From Segatella baroniae DSM 16972 = JCM 13447 (GTDB taxonomy: Bacteria > Bacteroidota > Bacteroidia > Bacteroidales > Bacteroidaceae): DNA of 64,000 nt. Each line of letters begins with the position of its first letter. Within the stretch, counting starts at the first letter, position 1. Made by a program: the position numbers and the translations under genes. Positions 43,699 to 50,968 of the stretch are shown piece by piece. The notes under the pieces are model-generated. The model was given only the letters and a program-made list of their open reading frames with translations. It ran no database searches and was not told the origin of the DNA. The stretch is from assembly GCF_000426585.1 (NCBI RefSeq), contig NZ_AUFQ01000009.1:62001-126000 (forward strand), read 5' to 3'.

Positions 43699-43911
43699 TT
43701 ACTGAGCGATGAAGCCTCCGGCTTCACTTCCTACACGGCCTGCGACAGGAATTTCTTGATACCCAATTGGTTCATAGGGACACAATCATGGTGCATTGTG
43801 CCTGCTACCGCCTGTTCTGCGCCTGCAACCGCATGGCGGTTGGTCTTATTTATATGGTAGGCTTCATCACCCTTGACGCATAATGTAAGATGGCTGTGGG
43901 CACAACACCAA

Positions 43912-43942
43912 CTACCGCCTTGGCGGTTGGTCTTTTTAGAGG
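43912..43942. repeat. Dispersed palindromic repeat, copy 2
   Basis: CTACCGCCTTGGCGGTTGG then TCTTTTTAGAGG; inverse copy of 5398-5429 with one base difference. A degenerate relative (CCGCATGGCGGTTGGTCTT) lies just before, near 43830. Confidence 0.8.
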
Positions 43943-44107
43943 GCAGTGTTGCGAACGAAGCGAGCTACCCTGCCTGACACGTGCCGACAAGAAGCTAGGC
44001 CGAAGGCCTTGGTCTTTTATCCCAAAAGCAATCAATGGACAATGGTCATTGAACGATTTGGGATAAAGGTTCGGATTTTAAATCCCAATGGGCAATTTGG
44101 GTTCAAT

Positions 44108-44232
44108 GTTGCAGACGCCTTTTTCGGCCGAACCTCACGCACGAAGACAAAAAGACGAGGCCGTTTTCCGTGAGCGAATCTTGACAAGTGCTCTTTCGGA
44201 ACAGCCTCGTGCGTCTGTTTTTCGTCTGCAAC
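44108..44232. other. Structured element of about 125 nt, possible RNA
   Basis: Outer arms GTTGCAGACG (44108-44117) and CGTCTGCAAC (44223-44232) are exact inverse copies. Inside, ACGAGGC...CCG pairs with CGG...GCCTCGT around a 26-nt loop. Both halves carry a GACGCACGA/ACGCACGAAGAC-like stretch. Could be a folded RNA or a decayed repeat pair; no promoter is evident. Confidence 0.4.
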
Positions 44233-44298
44233 CGAACATCCGCAAGTACATAAATCGAGGGAAAGGCGGCGCAACTTGCGGAACGCCAAGCCGCGGGG

Positions 44299-44700
44299 TC
44301 AGCCGATTGCCTCGAAAGCCGCCAATATCCGTGCGGCCAGCTCCTGCTGTTCTTCGCTGCCGACCTCCACGTGGCGCCTGAAATCGACATCGGCCTCGCT
44401 GTTCATCGGCAGCAGATGGATGTGGGCGTGGGGCACTTCAAGGCCCAACACCACCTGAGCCACCTTCGTACAGGGCACCACTTGCCGCAACGCACGCGCC
44501 ACTCGCTTGGCAAACACCTCGAATTCGGCCAGGTCGGCGTCGTCCATGTCGAAGATGTAGTCCACCTCCTTGCGGGGAATCACCAGCGTGTGGCCCTTCG
44601 TCACGGGGTTGATGTCCAGAAAAGCGTAGAACTTCTCACTCTCGGCACACTTGTAGCTGGGTATTTCACCGGCAGCTATCTTACTGAAAATCGTACTCAT
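44299..44700 (-). CDS. HIT family nucleotide hydrolase/transferase (HinT-like)
   Basis: 133 residues, standard length. The N-terminal TIFSKIAAGEIPSYKCAES and the triad H91-A-H93-I-H95-LLP define the HIT family; these enzymes split AMP-NH-linked substrates. GHTLVIPRKEVDYIFDMDD is the expected middle. It follows greA by 38 bp on the same strand, a pairing common in Bacteroidetes, so it is probably cotranscribed with greA. Cytosolic. The physiological substrate is not known. Confidence 0.93.
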   Translation of the reverse strand: MSTIFSKIAAGEIPSYKCAESEKFYAFLDINPVTKGHTLVIPRKEVDYIFDMDDADLAEFEVFAKRVARALRQVVPCTKVAQVVLGLEVPHAHIHLLPMNSEADVDFRRHVEVGSEEQQELAARILAAFEAIG

Positions 44701-44738
44701 ATTGGCTTTCCTCCATTAAAGATGTTCACTTGGAACGA

Positions 44739-45206
44739 TCATTCTATCGTAATCTTGTCGATGCGCAGCTTGATGGAGCCGCTCGGTATCTTGATTTCAG
44801 CCACGTCGCCCACCTTCTTGTTCAGCAATCCCTGGGCGATCGGCGTGGTGATGGCTATCTTTCCTTCCTTCAGGTTGGCCTCGCTCTCGCTCACGATGGT
44901 GTAGGTCATCCTGGCTTTGTTGCCCATGTTGGTCATCTGCACGGTCGACATGATCTGCACGGCGTCGGTCGAGAGGCGCGACATGTCCACAATCTTGGCC
45001 TCGGCGATGGCCACCTTGAGCTTGTTGATTTTGTCTTCAAGATGAGCCTGCGCCTCCTTTGCCGCGTCATATTCAGAGTTTTCACTTAAGTCTCCCTTGT
45101 CCCGAGCCTCAGCAATCGCGGCTGATGCCTTTGGGCGCTCCACAGATTCGAGCTGTCTGAGTTGAGCCACGAGCTTCTCGTAGCCCTCTTGTGACATGTA
45201 AGCCAT
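44739..45206 (-). CDS. greA: Transcription elongation factor GreA
   Basis: 155 residues. The coiled-coil N-terminal domain (1-75) carries the acidic tip in ARDKGDLSENSEYDAAKEAQ, which enters the RNA polymerase secondary channel and stimulates cleavage of backtracked RNA. The C-terminal FKBP-like domain has YTIVSESEANLKEGKIAITT, PIAQGLLNKKVGD and AEIKIPSGSIKLRIDKI. The start MAYMSQEGYEKL is conserved. A promoter at 45323-45353 leaves a leader of about 110 nt. A terminator-like hairpin (45260-45290) interrupts it, so expression may be attenuated. Confidence 0.95.
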   Translation of the reverse strand: MAYMSQEGYEKLVAQLRQLESVERPKASAAIAEARDKGDLSENSEYDAAKEAQAHLEDKINKLKVAIAEAKIVDMSRLSTDAVQIMSTVQMTNMGNKARMTYTIVSESEANLKEGKIAITTPIAQGLLNKKVGDVAEIKIPSGSIKLRIDKITIE

Positions 45207-45259
45207 AATTTCTTTTGCTTTAAATTAATGAATGTTTTCCTTTGGGACAATAAAATAAA

Positions 45260-45290
45260 GAATTCCGACAGCCCTGAGTTGTCGGAATTC
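45260..45290 (-). terminator. Terminator-like hairpin within the greA leader
   Basis: GAATTCCGACA and TGTCGGAATTC form a perfect 11-bp stem around a 9-nt loop. On the minus strand TTTATTTTATT follows at once, as in an intrinsic terminator. It lies between the greA promoter and start codon. Confidence 0.75.
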
Positions 45291-45322
45291 CGTATCCTAT
45301 CATCTTTCTTTTAATGCTTTTG

Positions 45323-45353
45323 CAAAGGTAGAGATTATATCCGAACAAAACAA
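45323..45353 (-). promoter_or_regulatory. Promoter of greA
   Basis: Minus strand TTG (45353-45351), 20 bases, then TACCTTTG (45330-45323): a good Bacteroidetes -33/-7 pair. Confidence 0.7.
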
Positions 45354-45498
45354 GTTTTTAATGATTATTTAGTTTTCGACGCCCTTTCACGGTGCGAAAA
45401 CGGTGCTTCCGCTGCGCAAAGAATCCTCTGCAATCCGCACATGTTTCACTTATTTTGACTACATTTGCAATCCACAAGCCCATCAAAATCCCTGTTTT

Positions 45499-46491
45499 AT
45501 GGAAAACGACATCTATGCCGGCGGTGCCGAAGCGCAACTGCTCCTCCATCAGAGATACATGCACCGCTGTCTGCAGCTGGCCCGCAACGGGCAGCGCAAC
45601 GCCAAACCCAACCCCATGGTGGGGGCCGTCATCGTGTCGCGGGACGGCCGCATCATCGGCGAAGGCTATCACGTGCGCTGCGGCGAGGGCCATGCCGAGG
45701 TCAACGCCTTTGCCGATGTCAGGCCCGAAGACGAGTGTCTGCTCCGCGAAGCCACCATCTACGTGAGCCTGGAACCCTGTTCGCACTACGGGAAGACGCC
45801 CCCTTGCGCCGACTTGATTGTCCACAAGGGCGTTCGCCGCTGTGTCTGCGGCTGCGTCGACCCATTCGCCCAAGTACAAGGGCGCGGCATTCAGCGGCTG
45901 CGCGACGCCGGTATCGAAGTCGTCGTGGGCATACTCGAAGCGGAATGCCTCGCCCTCAACCGCCGCTTCATCACCTTCAACACCCGACAACGCCCCTACA
46001 TCATGCTGAAATGGGCGCAGACGGCCGACGGCTTCATCGCCCGCCACGGACAACCGCTGCCCATATCCACGCCTTTCACCAAGATGTTGGTTCACAAACT
46101 GCGCACCGAATACGATGCCATCCTCATCGGCAGGAACACACTCGACACCGACCATCCGCAGTTGAACGTCAGGGAATGGGCCGGACCGGCACCCGAGCGC
46201 ATCGTCCTGAGCCATCGTCAGGACGGCATTCCCGATGGTTTCATCCGCCAATCGAGCATTGACGACGTGCTTCGTTCGCTCTACGAGACCCGCAGGCAAA
46301 GCCTCTTCGTGGAAGGAGGTTCCATCGTTCTGCGGCAGTTCATCGAACGTGGGCTGTGGGACGAGATTCAAGTCGAGACGTCGCCCGCCTGCATCGGCGA
46401 CGGCGTCAAGGCCCCCCGGCTGCCCGACACGGCCCGGCTCGTGGCGCAACAAGCCGTCGACGGCAACGTCATCCTCCACTATGAACGCTGA
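45499..46491 (+). CDS. ribD: Bifunctional riboflavin biosynthesis deaminase/reductase
   Basis: 330 residues. The N-terminal deaminase domain has the zinc ligands His65 (GHAEVNAF), Cys94 (EPCSHYGKTPPC) and Cys103, with Glu67 as proton shuttle. It deaminates the pyrimidine made by GTP cyclohydrolase II. The C-terminal reductase (about 150-330; PYIMLKWAQTADGFIARHGQ, DAILIGRNTLDTDHPQLNVR, FVEGGSIVLRQFIE) reduces the ribose with NADPH. Start 45499 follows a TACATTTG box at 45460-45467. No FMN riboswitch is seen. Stand-alone; other rib genes are not in the window. Confidence 0.95.
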   Translation: MENDIYAGGAEAQLLLHQRYMHRCLQLARNGQRNAKPNPMVGAVIVSRDGRIIGEGYHVRCGEGHAEVNAFADVRPEDECLLREATIYVSLEPCSHYGKTPPCADLIVHKGVRRCVCGCVDPFAQVQGRGIQRLRDAGIEVVVGILEAECLALNRRFITFNTRQRPYIMLKWAQTADGFIARHGQPLPISTPFTKMLVHKLRTEYDAILIGRNTLDTDHPQLNVREWAGPAPERIVLSHRQDGIPDGFIRQSSIDDVLRSLYETRRQSLFVEGGSIVLRQFIERGLWDEIQVETSPACIGDGVKAPRLPDTARLVAQQAVDGNVILHYER

Positions 46492-46531
46492 AGGGGCGGC
46501 GTGCACTGGGCGGACACGGCCTGCCTCCACC

Positions 46532-46726
46532 CTACAGATGATACGTATTTCGTAGTTCCTCCATGTCCTCCACTTGCCACTTCCTGCCCTTGTCCAGAAA
46601 CATCAGCCTGTCCGACAACGAGGCGACGGCCCGATAGTTGTAATCGGAAATGACGATTCCGTGTCTGCCGCAGGCCTTCCCAATCATCTCGGCCATGCGC
46701 TCGACCCTGACGGCGCGACGAATCCG
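46532..46726 (-). pseudogene. C-terminal remnant of an ABC transporter ATPase
   Basis: In the frame directly behind the vsr stop codon, about 65 codons read VERMAEMIGKACGRHGIVIS, DYNYRAVASLSDRLMFLDKG and VEDMEELRNTYHL, then stop at 46532-46534. This matches the D-loop-to-end portion of ABC ATPases of the kind with GIIISDHxYRxV. Walker A, signature and Walker B are absent, and there is no start. It abuts vsr exactly, suggesting that vsr-bearing DNA replaced the rest of the gene. Confidence 0.65.
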
Positions 46727-47248
46727 TCACCATCCCTTCCCGTCGCCACCGTTGTCTGGCAAACTTTCCGCTGCCATCATCGCTTCGTCTTCCGGCAACT
46801 CGTATCTCTGTATGCTGTGGTCTTGGAGGAAGATGCTGTTGAGCGTGAACGCCAACGACTCCAAGGTGTGTTCTTTTCGTGAAGATTTCAACTCACATTC
46901 CCAAATGGTAATGCTGTGCCAGCCCATCGAGGCGAGTTTGCGGCACACTTCATGGTCTCTTTCCTTGTTCCGGCTTATCTTTTTTGTCCAAAACTCCGTA
47001 TGGGTCTTCGGTATGGTGTAGTATTTGCATCCTTCATGACCGTGCCAGAAACATCCGTTCACAAAGATGCAAGTCCTGTATTTCCTCATCACAATGTCCG
47101 GTTTTCCCGGGAGTCGCGGATGATTGAGCCGATAGCGATAGCCATGTCTCCACAACCACTTGCGCACGACACGCTCCGGCTTCGTGTCCTTGCCGTGGAT
47201 GGCCGCCATAGTTGCGTGACGTTGTCGCGGGGTCTGGGTGTCGTTCAT
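46727..47248 (-). CDS. vsr: Very short patch repair endonuclease Vsr, solitary
   Basis: 173 residues. Vsr signatures: RHATMAAIHGKDTKPERVVR, GYRYRLNHPRLPGKPDIV with the catalytic Asp51, and IFVNGCFWHGHEGCKYYTIP with zinc/active-site Cys66, His69, His71 and Cys74. FWTKKISRNKERDHEVCRKL and ITIWECEL follow. It nicks 5' of T in T:G mismatches arising from 5-methylcytosine. Vsr usually lies beside a cytosine methyltransferase; none is present here. The start at 47248 is set by homology. A TATCTTTG box on the minus strand lies at 47286-47279. Its stop touches an ABC-ATPase remnant. Confidence 0.92.
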   Translation of the reverse strand: MNDTQTPRQRHATMAAIHGKDTKPERVVRKWLWRHGYRYRLNHPRLPGKPDIVMRKYRTCIFVNGCFWHGHEGCKYYTIPKTHTEFWTKKISRNKERDHEVCRKLASMGWHSITIWECELKSSRKEHTLESLAFTLNSIFLQDHSIQRYELPEDEAMMAAESLPDNGGDGKGW

Positions 47249-47389
47249 CGGTTGTTGACAATCAGTTGATGGCACCTGCAAAGATAAATATAATTTGCCA
47301 AATGTATTATGTTTTGCGATGATAGTTTCAACGGCGCGCCACAAGGCGTCTTCGAGGACGGCGAAGGGCCGCGCCTCGCCGAGAAATGT

Positions 47390-47585
47390 AAACGCCGGAA
47401 CCCAACACGAGCTCCGGCGTTTAGCCTATGTTTAACTAAAAATCCTTTTTCTTAAACGAATGATAACCTCACGGTCCTCATTGTTCCTGTTAAACAATCT
47501 ATCAAATTACCTTAAAACCTAATAACTAAAAACCTAAATCTATTAAATCTATTACTACTAACCTAAACAATCTATTAACCTTTTG
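47390..47585 (-). ncRNA. Candidate small RNA or leader with its own promoter and terminator
   Basis: A strong promoter (47592-47623) points into an AT-rich, gene-free tract. The tract ends in a perfect 10-bp hairpin AAACGCCGGA/TCCGGCGTTT (47390-47399 and 47413-47422). The transcript would be about 195 nt. It contains repeated AGATT/TTTAGGTT motifs and a 9-codon frame at 47481-47452. Whether it is an sRNA, an attenuated leader for vsr, or both is open. Confidence 0.5.
47452..47481 (-). CDS. Nine-residue leader-type ORF
   Basis: ATG at 47481 reads MRTVRLSFV then stop, with AGGA six bases upstream. It lies between the promoter at 47592-47623 and the hairpin at 47390-47422, the position of an attenuator leader peptide. 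Very short, so it may be chance. Confidence 0.3.
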   Translation of the reverse strand: MRTVRLSFV

Positions 47586-47591
47586 ATGTTG

Positions 47592-47623
47592 CAAAGGTAG
47601 TACATCTCAACTGTGTCCGCAAA
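47592..47623 (-). promoter_or_regulatory. Strong promoter of the candidate small RNA
   Basis: Minus strand TTTG (47623-47620), 20 bases, TACCTTTG (47599-47592): full match to the Bacteroidetes form. Confidence 0.75.
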
Positions 47624-47720
47624 CAATTGGTGCTTTTATCTTTAAAAAACGCCGCATTCTTGACTTAAGTCAACCTTTTGTGTGCGCACACAGCGGCCTT
47701 TTTGTCGTTTCATGGCTTAT

Positions 47721-47862
47721 CGGAAAGCGGTCGAAAGATGAGCGACGGGCCATAAAAGGGCAACGACATGCCCCTAAAAGGACTGCTTTATGCCATTGGA
47801 AGGGCTGCTTTCGTAAGATGAAAGAACAACGGCATACCATTAAAAAGGCAGCTATATGGTAG
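47721..47862. repeat. 22-bp-period repeat array, locus E
   Basis: About six units including TAAAAGGACTGCTTTATGCC, TGGAAGGGCTGCTTTCGTAA and TAAAAAGGCAGCTATATGGT, at 22-bp spacing, upstream of the lipoprotein promoter. Confidence 0.7.
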
Positions 47863-47891
47863 AAGAAGTAGGCTAAATGGATTTTTTTTCT

Positions 47892-47899
47892 TAACTTTG
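47892..47899 (+). promoter_or_regulatory. -7 box TAACTTTG
   Basis: Exact -7 consensus, 22 bp before the ATG at 47921. A T-run precedes it, but no TTTG at the usual -33 spacing was found. Confidence 0.5.
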
Positions 47900-47920
47900 C
47901 AGCCGACAAAAGGAGAGTGC

Positions 47921-48007
47921 ATGAAAAACAGGATAACGTTTGATGTCCGTCTGCGCACGGAAAGCACTCCTTATTTATTAATGAAACAAAAGTATATCGA
48001 CACATGA
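47921..48007 (+). CDS. 28-residue ORF translationally coupled to the lipoprotein
   Basis: ATG at 47921 follows a strong AAAGGAG site and reads MKNRITFDVRLRTESTPYLL then MKQKYIDT. Its TGA overlaps the lipoprotein ATG (ATGA at 48004-48007). The lipoprotein start itself has only a weak ribosome site. So this small ORF may drive ribosomes into the larger gene, or act as a leader peptide. No family recognised. Confidence 0.5.
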   Translation: MKNRITFDVRLRTESTPYLLMKQKYIDT

Positions 48008-49398
48008 GAAAAGTATTGTTAGCCGTCGCTTTGTGTGCCATCCTATCGGCATGCGGCAAGGACGATTCAGGAAATAACGAGAACAAGCCCACCACCCCCC
48101 CAAAAAAAGAGGAACCCACGCCGCCACAAGCGCAATCCAAGGAGGTGAAGGATGAGGAAATCATCACCTATTTTGGTCTGGACAAGAGCCTGACCGTCCA
48201 ACAGGCGTTGGAAAAGGCAAAGTCCACAAGCGGCGCGAAGACCATCGGCGGCCGGGAAATCAACGTCACCGGCGTCAATGAAGTGAGCCGTGACGAGAAG
48301 GCAGGGGCGTTTGTCGTGAAGGTAGCGGGCAGCGCAGCCGGCGACGCGTTCGAGAAGACCGTCGCATTCACGGGTTTTGCCCAGCAACCCACCGACGAGT
48401 GGATAGCCAGATATGTGAAAGCGGCGTGGAAAAGCGGCGTGGACTATCAGAAGGAATTTGACTTCGACGAACTTTACCGCCTGAAAAACACGGCGAAGTT
48501 CACGGCAAAATACCTGTCGCAGTTTGTTGACTTCACGGCTTCCGACGCCAGCGAAGCGCGTATCTATACGTTTACGCAGGATGATTTGAACAAGATTGAG
48601 GTGAAGAAAATCGAGTACAAGCCCTCAAGCAGCGGAGAGGGAACCATTTCATTCTCCATCTCTTACAACAATATTCTGGGCAATACGAGCGGTGGCAGCG
48701 ACAGGTCATTGTCATTGTCGTTCAACAAAGACTCCTATTATCAGCGTCAAGTGACGGTCAACACCGCAGCGGCAAAGTCGCTCTACATGCACGGCGTGTA
48801 TGAAAACCTCCCCGTTTTCTATGCTTCTTTGCTGCAATACGACGAGAAGAAGTTCATTCCCCAGGTGGAGCACAAGGCGAAAAATGACAGCGACAACTCC
48901 ATTGATGTTACGCTGAAGTTGATGGATAGCAATAAAAAGGAGACGGAAGTTGCGCGATTCAGTCTAACTTTGAAAGGCTTCAAGCCCCTCACCGACCTCA
49001 AGAACGACCTGGTGTTGGCCAATAGTTCGGACTTGGGCACTTACTTTGGTCAGAAGTTTAGAGATTCAAATGACGGCGACAAGCTTTCACAAGTACGTCA
49101 ATACGACGTAAAATCTTGGATAGACAAAGCCCAAAAGAGCATTCGCCGCGGCGGAAACCTCATAGAATTGTCGTCACAAGAGGTGAAACAGGGCAACGGA
49201 AGTTCCATCGTCAGGGTATGGAAGCCCTCTTCCGGGCATGGAACCAACCTCGACATCTATCTCTCAAATCCACGCTTTAAAGTGACCGAAGCCAGCAAGA
49301 AAGGTCATTTCCTCCATCTGAAACTGAATCTGGAGGCCGTGAACGAGGTGTCTTTGGACAATGTCATGTTGTCCTTGGATGTCCATCTGCTACAATAA
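48004..49398 (+). CDS. Large surface lipoprotein of unknown family
   Basis: 464 residues, lipoprotein signal LCAILSAC (Cys19), then a Pro/Thr/Lys-rich spacer (about 28-45) as in surface-displayed proteins. Two similar segments may exist: IITYFGLDKSLTVQQALEKA near 55 and LANSSDLGTYFGQKF near 340. DYQKEFDFDELYRLKNTAKF lies between. I recognise no family. The spacer is encoded by C7 followed at once by A7 (48095-48108), a slippage-prone tract near the N-terminus that could switch the gene off. Coupled to the 28-residue ORF upstream; a terminator follows at 49453-49489. Confidence 0.75.
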   Translation: MRKVLLAVALCAILSACGKDDSGNNENKPTTPPKKEEPTPPQAQSKEVKDEEIITYFGLDKSLTVQQALEKAKSTSGAKTIGGREINVTGVNEVSRDEKAGAFVVKVAGSAAGDAFEKTVAFTGFAQQPTDEWIARYVKAAWKSGVDYQKEFDFDELYRLKNTAKFTAKYLSQFVDFTASDASEARIYTFTQDDLNKIEVKKIEYKPSSSGEGTISFSISYNNILGNTSGGSDRSLSLSFNKDSYYQRQVTVNTAAAKSLYMHGVYENLPVFYASLLQYDEKKFIPQVEHKAKNDSDNSIDVTLKLMDSNKKETEVARFSLTLKGFKPLTDLKNDLVLANSSDLGTYFGQKFRDSNDGDKLSQVRQYDVKSWIDKAQKSIRRGGNLIELSSQEVKQGNGSSIVRVWKPSSGHGTNLDIYLSNPRFKVTEASKKGHFLHLKLNLEAVNEVSLDNVMLSLDVHLLQ

Positions 49399-49452
49399 GA
49401 ATCCCCTTCTTTCGTGTGGAAACGGCTTCGCCATCCACATATTTGAAGATTC

Positions 49453-49489
49453 AACAGGGACGTGGGTGCTTGCCGCCCGCGTCCCTGTT
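49453..49489 (+). terminator. Terminator after the lipoprotein gene
   Basis: AACAGGGACG (49453-49462) pairs exactly with CGTCCCTGTT (49480-49489), with further G/C pairs inside and T bases after. Confidence 0.8.
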
Positions 49490-49693
49490 TGCTTTCGGGC
49501 AATCTTCCGTTCGTCACTTTATTTTATGCCGTCGACCGATAATTTCCCGAAAAATGGCTATATTTGCAACATTTAATCCCTGTTCGGCCGACCAGGGTTC
49601 GAGGCGTGCGGCGCAGCATGCCCACGTGAAGCCCGACGCCACGGCTTCCGAATCCTTCGGCCACCTGTCCATGATCTAAATTCGACCCACAAG

Positions 49694-50968
49694 ATGAGAG
49701 TTCTGATAGTCAACACAAGTGAGAAAACGGGCGGGGCCGCCGTGGCGGCGAACCGCTTGAAGGACGCACTCAACAACAACGGAGTGAAAGCAAAGATGTT
49801 GGTGCGCGACAAGGAGACCGACGACATCACAGTCGTGGGGCTGCCCCGGTCGCTCCGCCTGCGTTTCAATTTTCTGTGGGAACGCCTCTGCATCTATCTC
49901 AGACTGCACTTCTCAAAGCAACATCTCTTTGAAATCGACATCGCCAACGCCGGCGCCGACATCACGACGCTGCCCGAATTCAAGGAGGCCGACGTGATAC
50001 ATCTCTCCTGGATCAACCAGGGCATGCTCTCGCTGCGGGGCATTCGGAAGATACTGGCCAGTGGAAAGCCCGTCGTATGGACCATGCACGACATCTGGCC
50101 GGCCACGGCCATCTGCCACTACTCCCATCAGTGCAACTATTTCCAGTCATCGTGCAAGCATTGCTACCTGCTTCCAGGCGGAGGAGGAGACGGCGACCTG
50201 GCGGCAAGCGTATGGCGAAAGAAACGCAACATGCTCAAGGGCGGCAACATCTTCTTTGTCTCCTGCAGCCGTTGGCTGGAATCGCAGGCCAAGCAGAGTG
50301 CGCTGCTGACGGGCCAGCACGTCACTTCGATCCCCAATCCGATCGACACCCATGTCTTCTGCCGCCGCGACCAGGCCGAAGCCCGCCACCGTGTGGGGCT
50401 GCCGGAGGGCAAGAAAATCATCCTCTTCGTGTCGCAACGCGTGACCGACAAACGCAAGGGAATGGACTATTTCATCGACGCCGTGAAGCTGTGGGCCGAC
50501 CGGCAGCCCGAGCGGAAGCAAGACACGGCCATCGCCATCCTCGGCGGACACTCTGAGGAAGTGGCCCGGCTGCTGCCCCTGCCGGCCTTTCCGCTGGGCT
50601 ACGTGAGCGACGAGAAGACCATCGTCGACGTCTACAACGCGGTGGACACCTTCGTGTTGCCGTCGTTGTCGGACAACCTTCCCAACACCATCATGGAGGC
50701 CATGGCGTGCGGAGTGCCCTGCGTGGGCTTCAAGGTGGGGGGCATTCCCGAGGAAATCGACCATCTGAAGAACGGCTATGTGGCGCGGTTCCGCGACGTG
50801 GACGACCTGGCCTGCGGCATGAACTGGGTGCTTTTCGAGTCCGACTACGAAGACATCAGCCACCGCGCGCTGGCCAAGGTGGCCCGCAACTACTCGCAGC
50901 AGAGCGTGGCCATGCGCTACATCGAAGTCTACAACCAGGCTTTGGCCTTCAAACGCTTCCATCTATGA
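49694..50968 (+). CDS. Glycosyltransferase family 4
   Basis: 424 residues, GT-B fold. N-terminal VNTSEKTGGAAVAANRLKDA is the usual acceptor-side start. A Cys-rich insert (HYSHQCNYFQSSCKHC, about 140-160) follows WTMHDIWPATAICHY; it is common in polysaccharide GT4s. The donor domain has SIPNPIDTHVF, ILFVSQRVTDKRKGMDYFID and PLGYVSDEK. The E-x7-E type PNTIMEAMACGVPCVGFKVG motif binds the nucleotide sugar. A TATATTTG box lies at 49559-49566. Overlaps the next gene by four bases. Likely makes a capsule, O-antigen or exopolysaccharide; substrates unknown. Confidence 0.9.
   Translation: MRVLIVNTSEKTGGAAVAANRLKDALNNNGVKAKMLVRDKETDDITVVGLPRSLRLRFNFLWERLCIYLRLHFSKQHLFEIDIANAGADITTLPEFKEADVIHLSWINQGMLSLRGIRKILASGKPVVWTMHDIWPATAICHYSHQCNYFQSSCKHCYLLPGGGGDGDLAASVWRKKRNMLKGGNIFFVSCSRWLESQAKQSALLTGQHVTSIPNPIDTHVFCRRDQAEARHRVGLPEGKKIILFVSQRVTDKRKGMDYFIDAVKLWADRQPERKQDTAIAILGGHSEEVARLLPLPAFPLGYVSDEKTIVDVYNAVDTFVLPSLSDNLPNTIMEAMACGVPCVGFKVGGIPEEIDHLKNGYVARFRDVDDLACGMNWVLFESDYEDISHRALAKVARNYSQQSVAMRYIEVYNQALAFKRFHL

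Larger units (their letters stand above)
43127..44298. other. Gene-free island of repeats and hairpins
   Basis: About 1.17 kb with no credible gene. Contents in order: 22-bp-period array (43188-43410), GAAGCC palindromes (43503 and 43710), four GC-rich hairpins (43529-43698), a dispersed palindrome copy (43912-43942), an inverted repeat TTTATCCCAAA/TTTGGGATAAA (about 44016-44066), and a structured element (44108-44232). Confidence 0.7.

Noticed and set aside
45430..45498. FMN riboswitch before ribD
   Set aside because: The leader is only about 30 nt after the -7 box and contains none of the conserved RFN-element segments.
45358..46530. 390-codon minus-strand open frame
   Set aside because: Antisense to ribD, which has full catalytic motifs.
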